DNA from: Pampus argenteus
Taxonomy: Eukaryota > Chordata > Actinopteri > Scombriformes > Stromateidae
Direction of reading: 5' to 3'
Assembly (NCBI GenBank): GCA_036937835.1
Contig: CM072862.1
Span: 21,717,001-21,781,000, forward strand
Length of the DNA stretch: 64,000 bases
The notes beneath the pieces are model-generated. The model did not search any database. It saw nothing but the letters and a program-made list of their open reading frames with translations, and was not told the DNA's origin. This document shows, in pieces, positions 28,501-43,000 of the stretch; within the stretch, counting starts at the first letter, position 1; the number at the start of each line of letters is the position of its first letter. The position numbers and the translations under genes are program-made.

Positions 28501-29559
28501 AGATACATGAACGCAATAAACGGGAATAAACCTTATCAACTGCAGTCCTCTGGATGTTGTAAGAATAAGAATAAAACAATACTTGGTAATAATAAATATA
28601 AGTGTCACAACAGCATCGTCCAGCACACATCACACACAACAATAGAATAAAATGTTGTTGTTATACATTGTGCAGTAATTATATATGTAGTATATAATAG
28701 ATAGATAGAAATTAATTATTCAATGTGCAATGATCATATGCATAATATGTAATATTTAATGAACTACTAACACTGTACTGTACAATATAGTATTAGACTT
28801 ATATTTACCTAATTACTGTTATAAGTACAATTTTACACTATAATTCAGAAGGAGGATTCTGTACTATGTACTTTATTTATCTGACATGAATGGTTTCCAC
28901 CAAGAAAATAGAACAAGAATAAATTAATAGACATCTTAAATATGAAGGACCCTCCCTCAGTAATCTCTTTAGTAGATTCGGCAGCTCTTTTATGCCCCCT
29001 GTGCTCAACAGAAACATTGATAAGGTCCTCTGTGTCTGCTGCTGTGAAGATTCTCAATGACATTAAGTGGCCTTTATGATTAGCCTATTTATTACTGTTG
29101 GCTATTAGGTCTTTTTCTTTTTTTTTTTGTCTTTGTTTTTTGTCACACACGTCGCTGTTTTAACTGCTTGATCCTGGCTTTGATTGTTTTGGCTTTATGT
29201 TTTTCTTTTTTTTGTTTTATATGTTGGTATGTGGTGACTATTGTAGTTTCCTTTCCATCTGTCCATCAAGGATCAAGACAGAGCGTTTCAGGCGTGTATT
29301 TGAGCCAACCAGACTACAACAAAAACACGCCGTGAACACGCTTTCATTCTCCAAAACTCTGGACTTGACTATTGCACACTGTCTACAATATGTAAAAATA
29401 TAGCTTTATATTTTATATTCACTACATCACCTATACTTAACTAACATATACATATATATAACTACAGCTACACCTACCCGAACCACTACTTCTGCACAAA
29501 ACTTTTTTTTTATTTTTTTACTTCATAAGTCAGGTCATGTATATAGCCACAGTAGCCAT

Positions 29560-29708
29560 AGTATTGTAATGTTTATAATCTATATAATGTTAGCATTTAT
29601 TACTCCTCTGACAGTTTTTATCTGATTCCTTACTTTCTGCGTTGCTGTAATATGTGAATTCTCCCCTCTGGCGATCAATACAGTCTTTTTTTATCTCATC
29701 TTATCTTA
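29560..29708 (+). mobile_element. 3' end of a non-LTR retroposon
   Basis: Ends gtgaattctcccctctggcg, atcaatacagtc, T run, then ATCTTATCTTA. This is the same tail design as at 13632-13715 (there on the minus strand). The 5' extent is unclear; sequence from about 29.05 kb may belong to it. Confidence 0.5.
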
Positions 29709-30756
29709 TAAAATATAATGCATGTGCCATACAGTAGAAATTAGCTCTACCTCAACCAGCTATTAAAATGATAATAATAATTAAAATGCTTCGTGCATAT
29801 TTCTGAATGATAAAATATATGTTTTATTGCTCGTCATACAATGATTTAAGGGCTACACTATTTAGTAAAATGTCCTTAATTTTTCATGATGTTTTTCTTG
29901 ATGAATGATTGTAAAAAAAAAAAAAAGGGAAAGGGAAAGTGAAGGGTTTAATATATTTGTCGAGTATGATGCAGAAAGTTCTTTGTTACGTAAGATGTTC
30001 GTTCTTGTCTATGTTTGACAAATGTTTCACTACTGCAACTGTTTTTTCATGTCTTATAAGTCTATGCAGGCTGGCCACCTCTATGTGCATGACATAGTGA
30101 AAACTAACTAACTATACCAATAAAATAATAAAATAATATAAACAGGGGCATACTGCATTGTGGTATGATACCTTTACTACACTTAATGGGAATACTTCTT
30201 CCAACACTACAGTTCAGCTGCAGAAACTAAATGTTATGTTTCTTTATTTTTCTTGAGCGGTATTGTGGGCAACATTTGGTTGAAACAATAGTTTAGACAT
30301 AATATATAGTTCATGTAGTTGTATATATATAAAAAAAATTTTTTTTAAAAACATTCATATAGAGCTATATTCAGAGCAAGCAAATGTTCCACCTCTTTTT
30401 GTCCTAAAATATGTGACTAGATTACCAACGTACCCATCACTGACCTTAGTGTCTTTGGCCAATCTAGACAAACTGCCACAAAACTGCGGGAAAAGCACAA
30501 TCAGTGACCAAGCAAGGATAAGCATAGACCATACACACAAACGCACAAACAACAACCACCACCACCACACGCATACATACATACATACATACATCCATGC
30601 AACGTATGCCAAGTTCACCAAGTTCATCTGAACTGTTGGCGGTGGGAAACATTTCACCACAGCTGAGTCAAAGACGAACAGCCACAACTACACGACCAAA
30701 AATATGTACTCCTCTCACCAAGAAGAGTACATATAAATACACATAAGAATAAATAT

Positions 30757-30850
30757 TTAGTGGTGGAAGAGGTTTTCATATCCTTTACTTGAGCAAAACA
30801 AAAAAAATACTTATATGTAAAAATGCTTCAATACAAGAAAAGGGGCTCCA
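30757..30850. mobile_element. Truncated copy of the 955-1315 element
   Basis: agtggtggaagaggttttca, tcctttacttgagcaaaac and taaaaatgcttcaatacaag match one end of the same common teleost repeat. It is cut off at the AT microsatellite. Confidence 0.6.
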
Positions 30851-30856
30851 TTTAAA

Positions 30857-30864
<8 letters not shown>

Positions 30865-30915
<51 letters not shown>
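30865..30915. repeat. (AT)n microsatellite
   Basis: Perfect AT dinucleotide run of about 50 bp preceded by an A run. Confidence 0.97.
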
Positions 30916-30916
<1 letters not shown>

Positions 30917-33540
30917 CTCCAGTGAAAGGACACAAGTCAGGTTCATATCAAATGGATTTTGTGACTGTTGTCTTTACAGCCTTGGGGGGAGTGTTTACGC
31001 AATCAGTTTGTGTGCCGTCAAGTTATGTGTAATAAGTTTATTTATTTTTTTAAAAGATGAGTGTGGGTGAAAAACTCAAGTCCATCATCCTACGCCGTCA
31101 CTTTGGCCATAATATTTACAATATCCAGACATGAATCACCAACACCAATACTCGAGGGAAGAGTGCATCCACAGACAAAACTAATAACTTTAAAAGCATT
31201 CAAAATGTCCAAAGTCATATCACTTGTACAAGAGTGTGTGTATACAAACGTGTCACAGAGAGTGCACTTTTCTTTCCCATATTATTTTTCATATGTGCAC
31301 TTACTGAGTTATTGCATCTCTTACATAAAGCCATGCTGTGGCTGTCTACTGGTTTCTCGTAGAAACCAAAATATTCAAATAGGTCTGCATCGAGACTGGG
31401 TTGGTGCTTGCTTAGGAATATGATACAAAGATACATGACATTTTTGTTTAATACACTTTATTTTGGGACATCTCCTATTTGAACCTTTACTCCCCATTCC
31501 CACCCCTCACTCCATATACATGTTAAGTATGAGACTGTGTCTGGGATCTTTTGTTGCATGCGTGACATGCATCGTTTTAGCAGCAGTGGTGTGTGTGTGT
31601 GTGTGTGTGTAGTGTCTGTCAGCATTTCATTAATTGCATAGAGTTTACATCAGTAGAGAGACTTAATGAATGAGCGCTGCTTAACTGCTTGAATCAACAA
31701 TGCCGGAGAAGCTATGGGTCTGAGACAAAAGACATATGGGTGTTAATACATCCTGATTTGTCATCACAACACCCACACAACTCTCCTGAAATTATATGGC
31801 ATGAGGCTTCTTCACATACCCCGAAAAATACACAGGCCAACAGATCTGTCAACACACTAGCAATCTCTAAAGTGCATTTCTCCAGCTGTGATGGGAAGTT
31901 GTTGTCGTACTTGCCGGGCAAGAGGGGACAACTTCCAGTCCAAGCTTAATACATCACTATATTAAGCACCAACTGAGCGCCAAAGACTTGTATTTATCTG
32001 ACTGACTCAGGGAGATGGTGTGATAAACACAAGTTCATCATGTTTAACCTTGCCATGTAAACCTACTAACCTTATTTAGAGATCCCAAAGTGTGGTATTA
32101 AGCCTTATAAACACCACTGGGCAGCCCTTCTCCTTTCAGATAATCTGTTATGATTCATATGATAAAATTAGTACATTGATATTACTCGCTTGGCGTCAAT
32201 GTATACACTGGGTTTTATAAGCCGTTTAATATTTGGTTGCCAAAAACTGTTTTATGCTGAACCTAATAACCTGGATAGAGTTAATATAATCTCATTTCTG
32301 ACAGTTCCTTAAACACGAGACAAGCATCTTTAATATATCTCCAGCATGGCATCTGGCAGCAAAAGCCAGTGTACCTCTCTCAGCAGGCTGCCTGCTTGTA
32401 TACTCGACACAAATGGCTCTGATCACTAAAGTGTTCACAGAAGGGTGTTAACCCTCCTTGTACTGCTGCCAACTCCTTATTAGATCATTATTCATATGCA
32501 CACAAACACACCCACAGTTACATACACATATTCGTATAGTGCAACATGTGGTCTAATATACAAACCTGCTTAACAGTGTGTGCCTCTGCTTGCACTCACT
32601 GTTAAATACACTGAAAACACGCATAGTTGCCAAATGTGTACAATCTAGCCCTTAGGTATTCATAGCTGCTCTCACTTCTCAACTTGTGCAAGGTGCGTGA
32701 CTAGCCAGTTTGTTTTTCTCCCTTTTCCTTTTGTTTTTTTTTTATTTTTACAAGGTATGTCGAAGCATGTCTCAATTTTATGCAACAGCTTCCATCAAGT
32801 GGGGCTGTTATTGCGAATGAAATTCAACATCCAAGAGCTGAAACAGCCTATGCAGCCAAGTCCACATGCACCCCCTCTGCATCACACGCTAGCCTGCTGT
32901 GGTATGTGTGTGGTATGTGAGGATGGAGTTTGAGAATGTTGAGGTATCTGGAGTGTTTGTATGTGTTATAAATGTATAAAAGTTTAAAAAAAAAAAAAAC
33001 TACTCTCCAGTGAACATTTCTCAATCTAATTTGAGTAAGATCCTAGACGCAGTACTCAGGACAATCCAATGCTCATAGCAGAGAGATCAGAGGAACTGGG
33101 CTTGGGCAACGTTAAACAAAACTAAGCTAAACAGGATGAATCTACAAGATAGAACATGTTAATGTGTGAGTTAAAGGACCTTTTCTGGTTTTCTGTTATT
33201 TATATACTGTGTGGTTTGAAGGGTTGGGGGGGGTCCTGTGTAGAATAGTACACAGTAACAGTAAAATCTATATGAAGATGGATTTTGCATATGATTGGAT
33301 AAGAAAAAGTGCTACAGTGCTAAGTGTGAGCAAAAGGTGCATCCATACTATCATCCTAGTAAAAAGGTTAAATCTGATTCGATGGAAGATCTATGAAATA
33401 CCAGCATTAATTTATGGTTACTGTAGGAACTACAGGCTTTGTTGGCCTTTCTTACAGATTGCTGCAGTGTTCAGATAAAGTTATGTTTCTTGTCAACGAT
33501 TGTGCCAAGTTACTTATAACTTTCAACTGTATCTACTCCG

Positions 33541-33553
33541 TGACCTTTGACCT
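33541..33553 (-). promoter_or_regulatory. Perfect DR1 nuclear-receptor motif
   Basis: Minus strand AGGTCAAAGGTCA: two AGGTCA half-sites with one base between. This is the consensus for RXR heterodimers (PPAR, RAR), HNF4 and COUP-TF. It lies in the gene-poor interval with no gene within 5 kb, so it is at best a distal element. Confidence 0.4.
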
Positions 33554-33964
33554 TTGTCCGGGAGGGTGGAAGTGATGCTCTAAAGTCAATAGCTATATTA
33601 GTAGGTAATATTTATCCTCAGAGAATGATCATCACACCAGCGTACAGTCAGCAATAAAAGTACCATGGGATGTCTCACCATCTTGTTATAAGATGATGAT
33701 AACAGTATCATGAAAAAGAACAGAGCTAGGCTAGCAAACCAGTACTGGAAAGTAGCTTCATATTTACTATACAAACATAAAAGGGTTTTTCTGGGACATC
33801 TGTGGTTTCTGTCAACTAAAATTCTTTAAATGTTTTAAATCACAGAGCGATTATATTATAGAGTAAACAATATTACTTGATAGAGTAAAAGGGAAGTTGG
33901 CAAGACTTATTGTTCTTCCATAAGTGCAATCATGTCATGCCAAAGCTTTCACTGCAGCAAACCC

Positions 33965-34001
<37 letters not shown>

Positions 34002-37000
34002 TGATGTGACTTCCCCCTGACAATGGAAAGGCTAACATCTTATGCTACCCTGCTTTTATTTTTTCTCTTTTCCAGATTAAAATAAAAACAGATGTGGCAC
34101 AACATCGCAGCGAGTCCAGTTTTAAGGCCAGGGCCAGGATGCACAACACAGGATGGGACTCTGTGAAATAACCACCATCTCTCCTGCCTTCACCTTTTCT
34201 TCTCCTCCTCCGCCTCCTTTATTGCTTCATCTCCTCCGCTCCTCTCCTGGCGCACACATCATTGTGAGTTTGGTTTAAAAATAATAAAACCAGGAGACAG
34301 GGTATATTTAGACATCATTACATACTTCACATGCCAAAGCTGAGGCTATGGGATTGGTGGTTCACGCAGAGCTAGAGGACCACTTTCACTACCAGTCAGA
34401 CAAAGATGTGTGACTCTCTCGATGCTTTCATTAACGTGAGACAGTGTCAAATCCTTTAGCAGGAAGGATGCTGGTTTGAGCAGAGCGAGTTCTTTGGCGA
34501 TCCATTTTATGGTGTAAGCAGTGATTTATGCCCTTAGCCAACAGCTAAACTAAAGAGGAGTCACCGCTGTGAAGGTTCTTGTCAGAAGAGGAATAATAAA
34601 ACCTCCTGCTTGTGCAAAGCTCCTCTCTTGTTGAAAGGTTTGCATGTGTCTTCAGCTTTCACATACTGTAAATATAGATCAATTACTATACCTATTTCTG
34701 GAAGCTCTCAGCATGCTTACTGTCAGTGGATCATTGTCTCCTTCCTGACATGCAAATTGCACATTGTTGTTGTTAGAGTTTCTATATTTTGCTTGTCGTC
34801 GCTTTCTGGTTTGTTGTTGTCACGGCTTCATTGTGCCTCAGTGTAGTTTTATATTATAATATCTCGGCTCTGTGCAAATTGTTGTTTTTCAACCAATTGT
34901 TTTTCACATTGTGGAATAAATACTGCGAATATGAATAAATAACAATGATACTGAAAATGAAAATGCATATAACGTCTACCAGTGTACTACTGAATAGCAA
35001 TACATGTTTGGCTTAAGATCAGTATGCAGTTATATTTGATCCACCACTTACAGTAAGGTCAACAAATGCAACCTGTTTTAGTTTCGCAGATGATGCATCT
35101 TATTATTTCTTGAACAAAACCACAAAAAAGTTTCCTTTCCTTGAATGTGAAGGAATAAAGGAGGGATAGAAGGAAACAGTTGAGTTAAAGTGTCTGAATG
35201 TACAGTGTATATGGCAGGGAGCCTGTTGTAGCCCTGTGAGTCTGACCTATTGAGGCTGAACTTAGCCAGACTATGAGCATCCCCCAGATCACATAAAAGC
35301 CCTCACATTTATCCATTAGGATCTACTTTGTTTATTCCTATGCTTGTGTTTCGCTTGTATTGTCAAGTGAATAACTTTCCATTGCACGAAACCAGGGTCC
35401 TCACTGAGAGATTACTTTGATGTACCTTATCTGTCTCTGAGTGACCCGAATGTTAAATGTCAACAAATTACAAATTCTAGGAAATGCTGAAGGGCATTTA
35501 AGTGGGAGGAAAAAAAAGTCTTGATCATAGTGCGGATGGATGTCCTATCATTGGCTCTACCCCTGTTTATGTTTGAGACAGCAAGTGTCCATGCATGTGA
35601 CTGCCTGTTGGTGCACTAATGCGTTTGTCAGTGTTTGGATGGAAGTTGTATGTGGCCTTGTTGCGCAACCTCCTTTGAGATGGATATGATCCACTGTGAT
35701 CTTCCATTTCCCACACTTTGTTGAAATGAGGAAATCACTGCTCATACATAATAAGGATAAGGAGCTGCTGCAGTGAGGTGACACGCATACTGTAGCTGTC
35801 AACACTGGTCACTGCTGTGAGTCATGCAGATACTTACTCACCGAAATAAAGTGCAATCCTCACGAATCACTATAAACAGACATTTAAGAAGAAGGATGAT
35901 CAAACCCACACCAAAAACCACATATTCGTGTTCCCTGTGTCCCCCCGGATGATGGTGCGGTTCACAATATTTAGCCAATCCAATAAGTTATGGAGCGAGC
36001 GGGACAAATAGCTGCTCAGCGTTCAAGCTTTTGCTTCTTCTGTGCTCCCATGTGAGTCGGGGCCTGCTGAACTTGAGATAAGAGTGAAGATGGAGAAAAG
36101 ACTGGAGATTGGTACAAGATGGAGCAAGACCGGAGCTGGAGCCAGAATCGAGTCATATAAGAGATGGTTCCAGTGTTTAGGAGACTCGGGCCAGAGCTGC
36201 ATCAGGTGACACTTTGCATGCATGACACTTTTATGAACTCAAAACTCAGTTGCCAAAATATTTCATATTTATGAGCGCACGATTTCGTGCTAAGTATAAT
36301 AAAACAAATGTTATTACACGTATCACAATATATTACTGATTCAGATGAGACATATGGCTCAGGTTTAGCCATGACTACAGTAAAAAAAAAAAGGCTGGAT
36401 GGCTGCCAACGCTTCCCTGCGACTGTAGACAGCCAAACACTTTCCCCCCGGAGTAAACTCATGTCTTAATGCGTAACATACAACACAATACAGTAAAATG
36501 ATATCATTCACAGTGTTGTCTACATGTAAACTGTCTATGTTATGTTGATGTCTGCTGACCACATATTTACACAGAAGCAACAGGCTAATGTAGTGTGCGT
36601 ATGTTCCTCAAGAAAATGAATAAATGTGACCAAAAACCTGCAAGATTTCAGCCTGAGAAAGATAAATATATTGTGTTTTGCATTTTTCTGGGACTGTTGT
36701 GACCCACAGAGAGAGGGATCAAGTACCTCAGCAGAGTACCCTAATATAGAAATCCAGAGTTTTACAATCTGTAAAGAGTTAGGAGGCGGTGGAGAAGCGG
36801 GTTTACAAATGGTTCTGGGCACGTTTCCCACAAGGGCGGGATTTCCATCCCGCTTCACCAATCTGGAGATGTTTACCTACAAAATGTAGAAGCGATGCAG
36901 TGTGTCGGTGTCAACGTGTGTGTGTGTGTGTGTGTGGTCAAAGGAGACCCTCGGCTCTCGTGACTCTGGCCGGGGATAGGAGCAGGGGGAGGGGGAAGAG

Positions 37001-40000
37001 ATATTATCAGGCCCTGATTTCTGTGGTTATGATGACATCCAGATAATAGCAGACACACACACACACACACACACAGATACACAAGCATCTCTTCTGCTCC
37101 GAGTTCGCCATCACTGGCCTCTCACACGCACACACAGAAACACAGACACACACACTAAAGTCTGAAAATTACAGCTTAGCATGCAAGCGTTGAGCAGATG
37201 GGTTGCCTAATGACTGTTGTGTACAGTGCAGAGGGAGTGTGCTGCTTTCCCATCACACGTTCCCCTTACAACTCACTAGACCCCAAAGCGCAGGTCTGGT
37301 ATTCATTTATTTTATGTCTTAACTGGCACCAGCATGACATATGCAAGTTGCAGGTGGTCAGACTAGGAAAAAAAAATGAAAACATATTGGAGACCGCTCT
37401 GCACTTGCTTTATTGTGCAAAGGGAAAGGGAGAATGATCACTTGTCAAACGCAAGCTGAAGTTTCTTATTTATGGAATTGAATCGCTCACTTTATTATGT
37501 AACATCGTCAACTTTTTTTATACCTGTTTGTTCTCTAACACAGTATAAGATAATGAAAGTCTATTATTGGTCTATTACTATAAGTGTCTACAAAGAACAA
37601 TCGTTTTAGGAAAGTAAGGTTTTTTTTAAATGAAATCATTGTGTTAGCGTGAGAGTTAAGAGGTAGACTGCTGAGGATCCGTCACGATTGCTGTCAAGGG
37701 ATGATTACTTTAGGATGATCTCATTTAATGATCTAATATTCTAAAGGATATCGTCTCACTCTCCTACCATTAAAGAGGGATAATTTGCCTCTTTAAATCA
37801 ACCTGGGCTCCTTTCCTCCTCCTTGGAGAATACTTGGACAATGTCCTCGCGTAGCAGCGGACTTCCACAGAATATAATTAATCGAAATTGGAAACATTCA
37901 GAAACAATACGCTATTTAGAGCTAATGCAAAGAGACAAGCGTAAATTAAATAGCACCGAACTGTATAATATACCCTTTATAACGGCATACCAGTCGTATG
38001 CTGTAAAGCATTCACTATTTTTGTACAAATGACTTTTTCACAGAAATCTCTTCAATTTAAATTCCACTAATAGAGACCAAAAACAGTCTCTGCAGATCTT
38101 AAAACAAAATCATAAATGTGTTTTAACCATAAGAATGACTGAATATTAATACAGCTGTTGTATCCTTGTGATGTGGCCTTTTTAGTTTAATGATGATCAT
38201 TACCCATTAGCTAGGAATAATACACCACACTTCTTGTGTGTGGAAAACCAGAAAGAATAGTTGAATTAAGCAAGAGACCCAACTGTTTCTGATGGTTAGC
38301 GGCTCATTGCAGGCGTACCACCATCAGTGTGTTTGGACGCCGTAAAGAGTTTTTCGGGTAAATGTGAAAGACTCATGGTTAGAAGAATTCATATACAGAT
38401 CTGGTTAATATGGAGCAGGCTGCTAGCAGTTGTAAAGATTTTCACAGGACCGATGATGAACGTTGGGAACATAAAGATTTTCTCTCCGCACACTGAATGC
38501 AAACATCATGCTGCCTTCAAAGGGAGATGAGCGTCTCGCTCAGCGGTGTTTGGGCCGAGGGATGACTGCTGATTGCTGATGAAAGTGAACTTTGCTGTAA
38601 ATGGTCTTTAACCCACCGCTTTTTTTTTTTTTGTTTGTCATGTCTTTGTGTTAAATTAAAGGGGTAAAGAATATAAATAGGGATGGTAAAACAGAATAAA
38701 GACAGTTATGGCTGGTGATTTGCTGCATTTTTCCTACCAGCAACAAATCTTTTGACCAAAACCCAACGACAAGTTGATCCCAATTATGTATCACTTAATG
38801 CATAAGTATTAAGCCTTTATCCAAGAGCCTCATATATCTTATTACTTTGTGTTGTAGACTTTCATTGTTGTCCATTAAAACACATCAGCAAACTGCGCTG
38901 TTGCACTGGGTTGACTGTATTTTATTTAGACATTTTAATTCTATTTGATTCTATTTCTATTTTCATTATGTCTGTTTATTTTTTGAACCTCTTTGTTATT
39001 GTGTTGTCTTTGCTTGTTTGTTTGTATGCTTTAATCAAAATTATATTCAGCTATTTATGACCTTGAAGGAATAACTAGTGCAAGATACAAGCACAGACAG
39101 TCAAACATGCACATGCAGTGTAACATTTGTATATTGTCAAAGCCAGCACATCAAAAACACATGTAACATTAATAATACACACACACACACACACAAAAAA
39201 AAAACAGCTGTAACATCCAAAACATATGAACAGCTCTACAACAAAGGCATCAGCTGACTGACTGAAGGTCATGTTGACAACGTCTGACTTGTCACAGTCA
39301 CATACACACGTAGATAAACACATCTTATAGAGCCAAAACAACTAGAGCACACATTAAAGAAGCACTCACAGACCTACATTTACACACACCTATCTTTATT
39401 ACTGGCTTCACTTAAGAGGCATCAGTCAGCAGCTTCCTCAGTGCCTCATGAGAAACCGATTGATGTTGTCTTCATGTGCGTGACCCCTCTTTATACATGT
39501 TCAGTGGGTGCGTGTGGAAGAGACAATAAGGGGGGGGGAAAGGCCTGTCTGCAGGCCTGTCTATACCTAATCTGCTGTTGCATGCAAAAGGTGGTGTGTC
39601 AGACAACCATGAAGGTAACTTCAGATGGACAAACGGCCGCTCTCGATTACGTTACTTTGAGAGGATGCCTTTGTTTCTGTGAAACCAAACACATCCGCGT
39701 GAATGACATGGGGAGCTGGCTGTAATTGAGGAGTCGGCGCAGGGAAACGTGTTGAACTCCTGTTAGTCTCAATTCTCCCCTTTCTCGCACGATATCTCAT
39801 CCATGATCCCCCCGCCTCCCCCCAACCCCCCCCATCTTCTTCCTCATCACTCTGTCTCTCTGTGAGGCACAGTGCTGTGATATCCTATACAGTCTGCACT
39901 TTTGACCAACGGTCCGGGGTAATGGTTTTCAGATTCTTCAAGGTGGCCTGAATCTTTGCCAGAGCTGAAAATGAAAAGCAAGCACAAGTCTACCACCCTC

Positions 40001-43000
40001 TGTTCCTACTTACCTCCAATGTAAGCTGATTATTCAGCTCCTTAGGAAACTCTGTCATGCTTTTCTCACGTGAGATTCCCATCCCGCAATGGGAGGCAGG
40101 CAGACAGAGTGTGAGTTTTATTACTGCCTGTCTTTATGTAATACAATCAAAACCTACATACATGTGAACATACAGTACATCTCTGTGATACCTCCACATG
40201 TGCGAGACAGGTTCATATGATGAGGGTTAGCTGTTACAGGTTGTCTGTGGATCAGTAAACACTGTGTTGTCCACAATCTCACTTGCACTATTCTGGGTGC
40301 TTTAACAATCTCTCCTCTCATCCCACATGGCCTTGGTGTGTGGTTCATCCTGACCACAGAACTATGTTTACTGTAGCAACCTCTTTTTTTTTTTGCCCTA
40401 CAATTGTTGTGGTTTTGGAGTTGCTGAAGAGTTGTCTAGCGATCCATGAATACACGATAGTGTTACTACTGAGCGACTCAAAAAAGTGAAATTAAATATC
40501 TTAATGCCCTGGTTCGATCTTTCACTGTTATGGAATTTGCTGTTAACAACCATTGACTCAATCAAACTGATGACACGTTATCCCTGTGAGGTCGCGGTGG
40601 ACGTGCAATCAACTGGAGTTATTAATTCATAACAAGGCCTGGATGTCTGGCCGAGGCCTGTTGGAGTTGAGATTTCTGACTTGTTGACAACTCCATCAGA
40701 GTTGTTGTGAAACATCCAAAATTAAGCAAAAACCCTTCCTGTGGCATGAACGTAGAGGTGAAAATTACAAATTACTTTTGTTCTGTTTAATTAAGTACAA
40801 AGATTCATAGTCACTGACAATGCAGTTGTTGTTTTTTTAGCGTCATTTCAACATGGATCATTATGCACATCCATAAGCAATTGCATCATTTTTCAGAGTG
40901 CCTTGACATTACAGCCCTGCTTCTGACTTCACTTGACTGTCACCGAACGCCTCCACCTGACACCTGATGACTTATTACAATCTCCAAAGGCTCTTTAAAA
41001 GACAAGTCATGTGATTGATCCATTGAAAATACCATCACTGAAATCCTCTTCAAAGTGTCTTTCTACATCCTGCTGATGTACATCCTAATATCCTCATGCC
41101 ACACCAGCATCTGTGCATTCTCCTGCGTCTAAACCTTCATCCGGCCCTTTTAAAGAGGCACAGAGAGCACGAGTGCCCTGTGTTAATGCAGACTACAAAT
41201 ACAAAACCACCTTCAGGGGTATGTCAAGCCACACTGTCTGTTTTAAGAGCATGCAGAGCATCACAGTAAGCCGGAATCAACAGGCTGACTTCTTCAGCCT
41301 CTGCAAGTTGTGCAATATCACTGTGATGCTCTCTGCTATGGCCCCTGAGCTACGCTGGTCACAGTTGAGTGGTGTGACCACATAGAAGTCACACAGCAGA
41401 AACTGTACTGATGAGCTCTGAAACGGATTCATACATGCATACCATGTTACAGGATCACCATAAACTGGGGGGGTGTATTTAATCTTCTGAATTTGAACTA
41501 GTGTGTCCAATTGCTGAGTAAAGCCAGCAGTGTGCTGCAGACAGAGAGAATATAATTCGATGCCTTGCACGAATTGTGTAATTTTAAAGATCACATAGAG
41601 CCAGAATTTTTGGAGCATGCACAGTGTACATAAGAAGTGATAGTTGTCATCAAAGATGCACATTATGCTGCAGAAAAATCTCCTAAGGACAGCTAGCACA
41701 ATGTCTAGTCTCTGATGATCTTAATAAAATGTAAACCTAAAATGTTTACAACTCTGTAGAAAATGCAATCAAAGAATATTCATATATATTTTAACATTTA
41801 TGTTGGTGATTTCCTTCTCTGCTTGCATACCATTAATATATATGTTTAAATATTCCGCCACCTTATTCTCTCATTCACACACACCCTCCTTCACCCCAGC
41901 TGTATAGGTGTGAGGCGTGTGTCTTAGTGTGACAGGAGCAGTGCAGGCGTTCCTGCAGTCCGAGCTGATGAGGCCAGTAAATCTGTGCTGAGGGGTGGTC
42001 TCTGAGCCTGCTCCAGCTTTGGCAAGACCCCTGGGCCCAAATTGAAAGCAGACGTGTTTGGAGTTCATTCTCTGAGTTACTACTGTTCAATTGTGATTTA
42101 CAAGAGTGTGTGAGATATGGAAATCTCTCACGCAACCCAAGATATGGGCTGAGTGAAAGCACATTGTGAAACAGGCCCCTTCGCCCTGTGGGAAAGACTA
42201 ATCTGTAAACTCATGCTATCCCTACATTTGGACCAGGACTGTTTATTCTGTGTTTTCATCCTTTTAGTCTGTCATCTTCTCAAATAGGGGAACAATGTCC
42301 TCTTTGGCTGATGGAAAAAGCATGCATGCAAGACAGGCAATTCAGGCTTTCCTACCGGGGGTGTAAGGTTGAAATTATTTTGCAGGGGCTGGTTAATTGA
42401 ACGAGGGGGGTAACCAGTATTATCATCTATTAACTGCATGTGAACCCTAACCCTTTTTTTCTATTTAGTCACGAAAGTTTCACTCTTCCCTCTGATATGT
42501 AGGTAGGACTCATTCACCTATTTATATATTTAAAGGTCTCCAACCAGATGCAAAGCAGGGACATTGCAGTTCATGATGGGGACCTTGTGGCCACAAGGTA
42601 TTCCTCCATGTCAGAATTGAAGTTAAAAGTTGAAAAGTCTCATTATACGTATCTGTAAAGTAGCATAAAAAAAACACAAGTCTGGCCCTTATTATGAGCT
42701 CCCTGCACCTGTCCTGGTTGACAATGCCAATAAAGACGGTGACAGCACACTGGAACTGATGCATTTCACACTATGTATTTTCACAAGTATAGCAAGGACT
42801 GATTCACAGCAGGTTTCCACATAAACTGTAACAACACCTCTAGCATGTTAGCTGTAGTTCAAAAGTCATTGTGATTACCTTCCACATGCTTTAGCTGGAA
42901 AATAAGATAAGTTTAAACTGCATTAAGGATGAATAACCCAACATTGCAACTGCAACAAATTAACCTTTTCACATTTCAAATCTGTATCAACTAAATATTA

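Noticed and set aside
30413..30631. ORFs rich in His-Thr or Tyr-Val-Cys
   Set aside because: Translations of short tandem repeats (catacata, accacc).
41277..41699. 140-aa minus-strand ORF
   Set aside because: No recognisable domain, no splice or promoter context; length is within chance for this much sequence.
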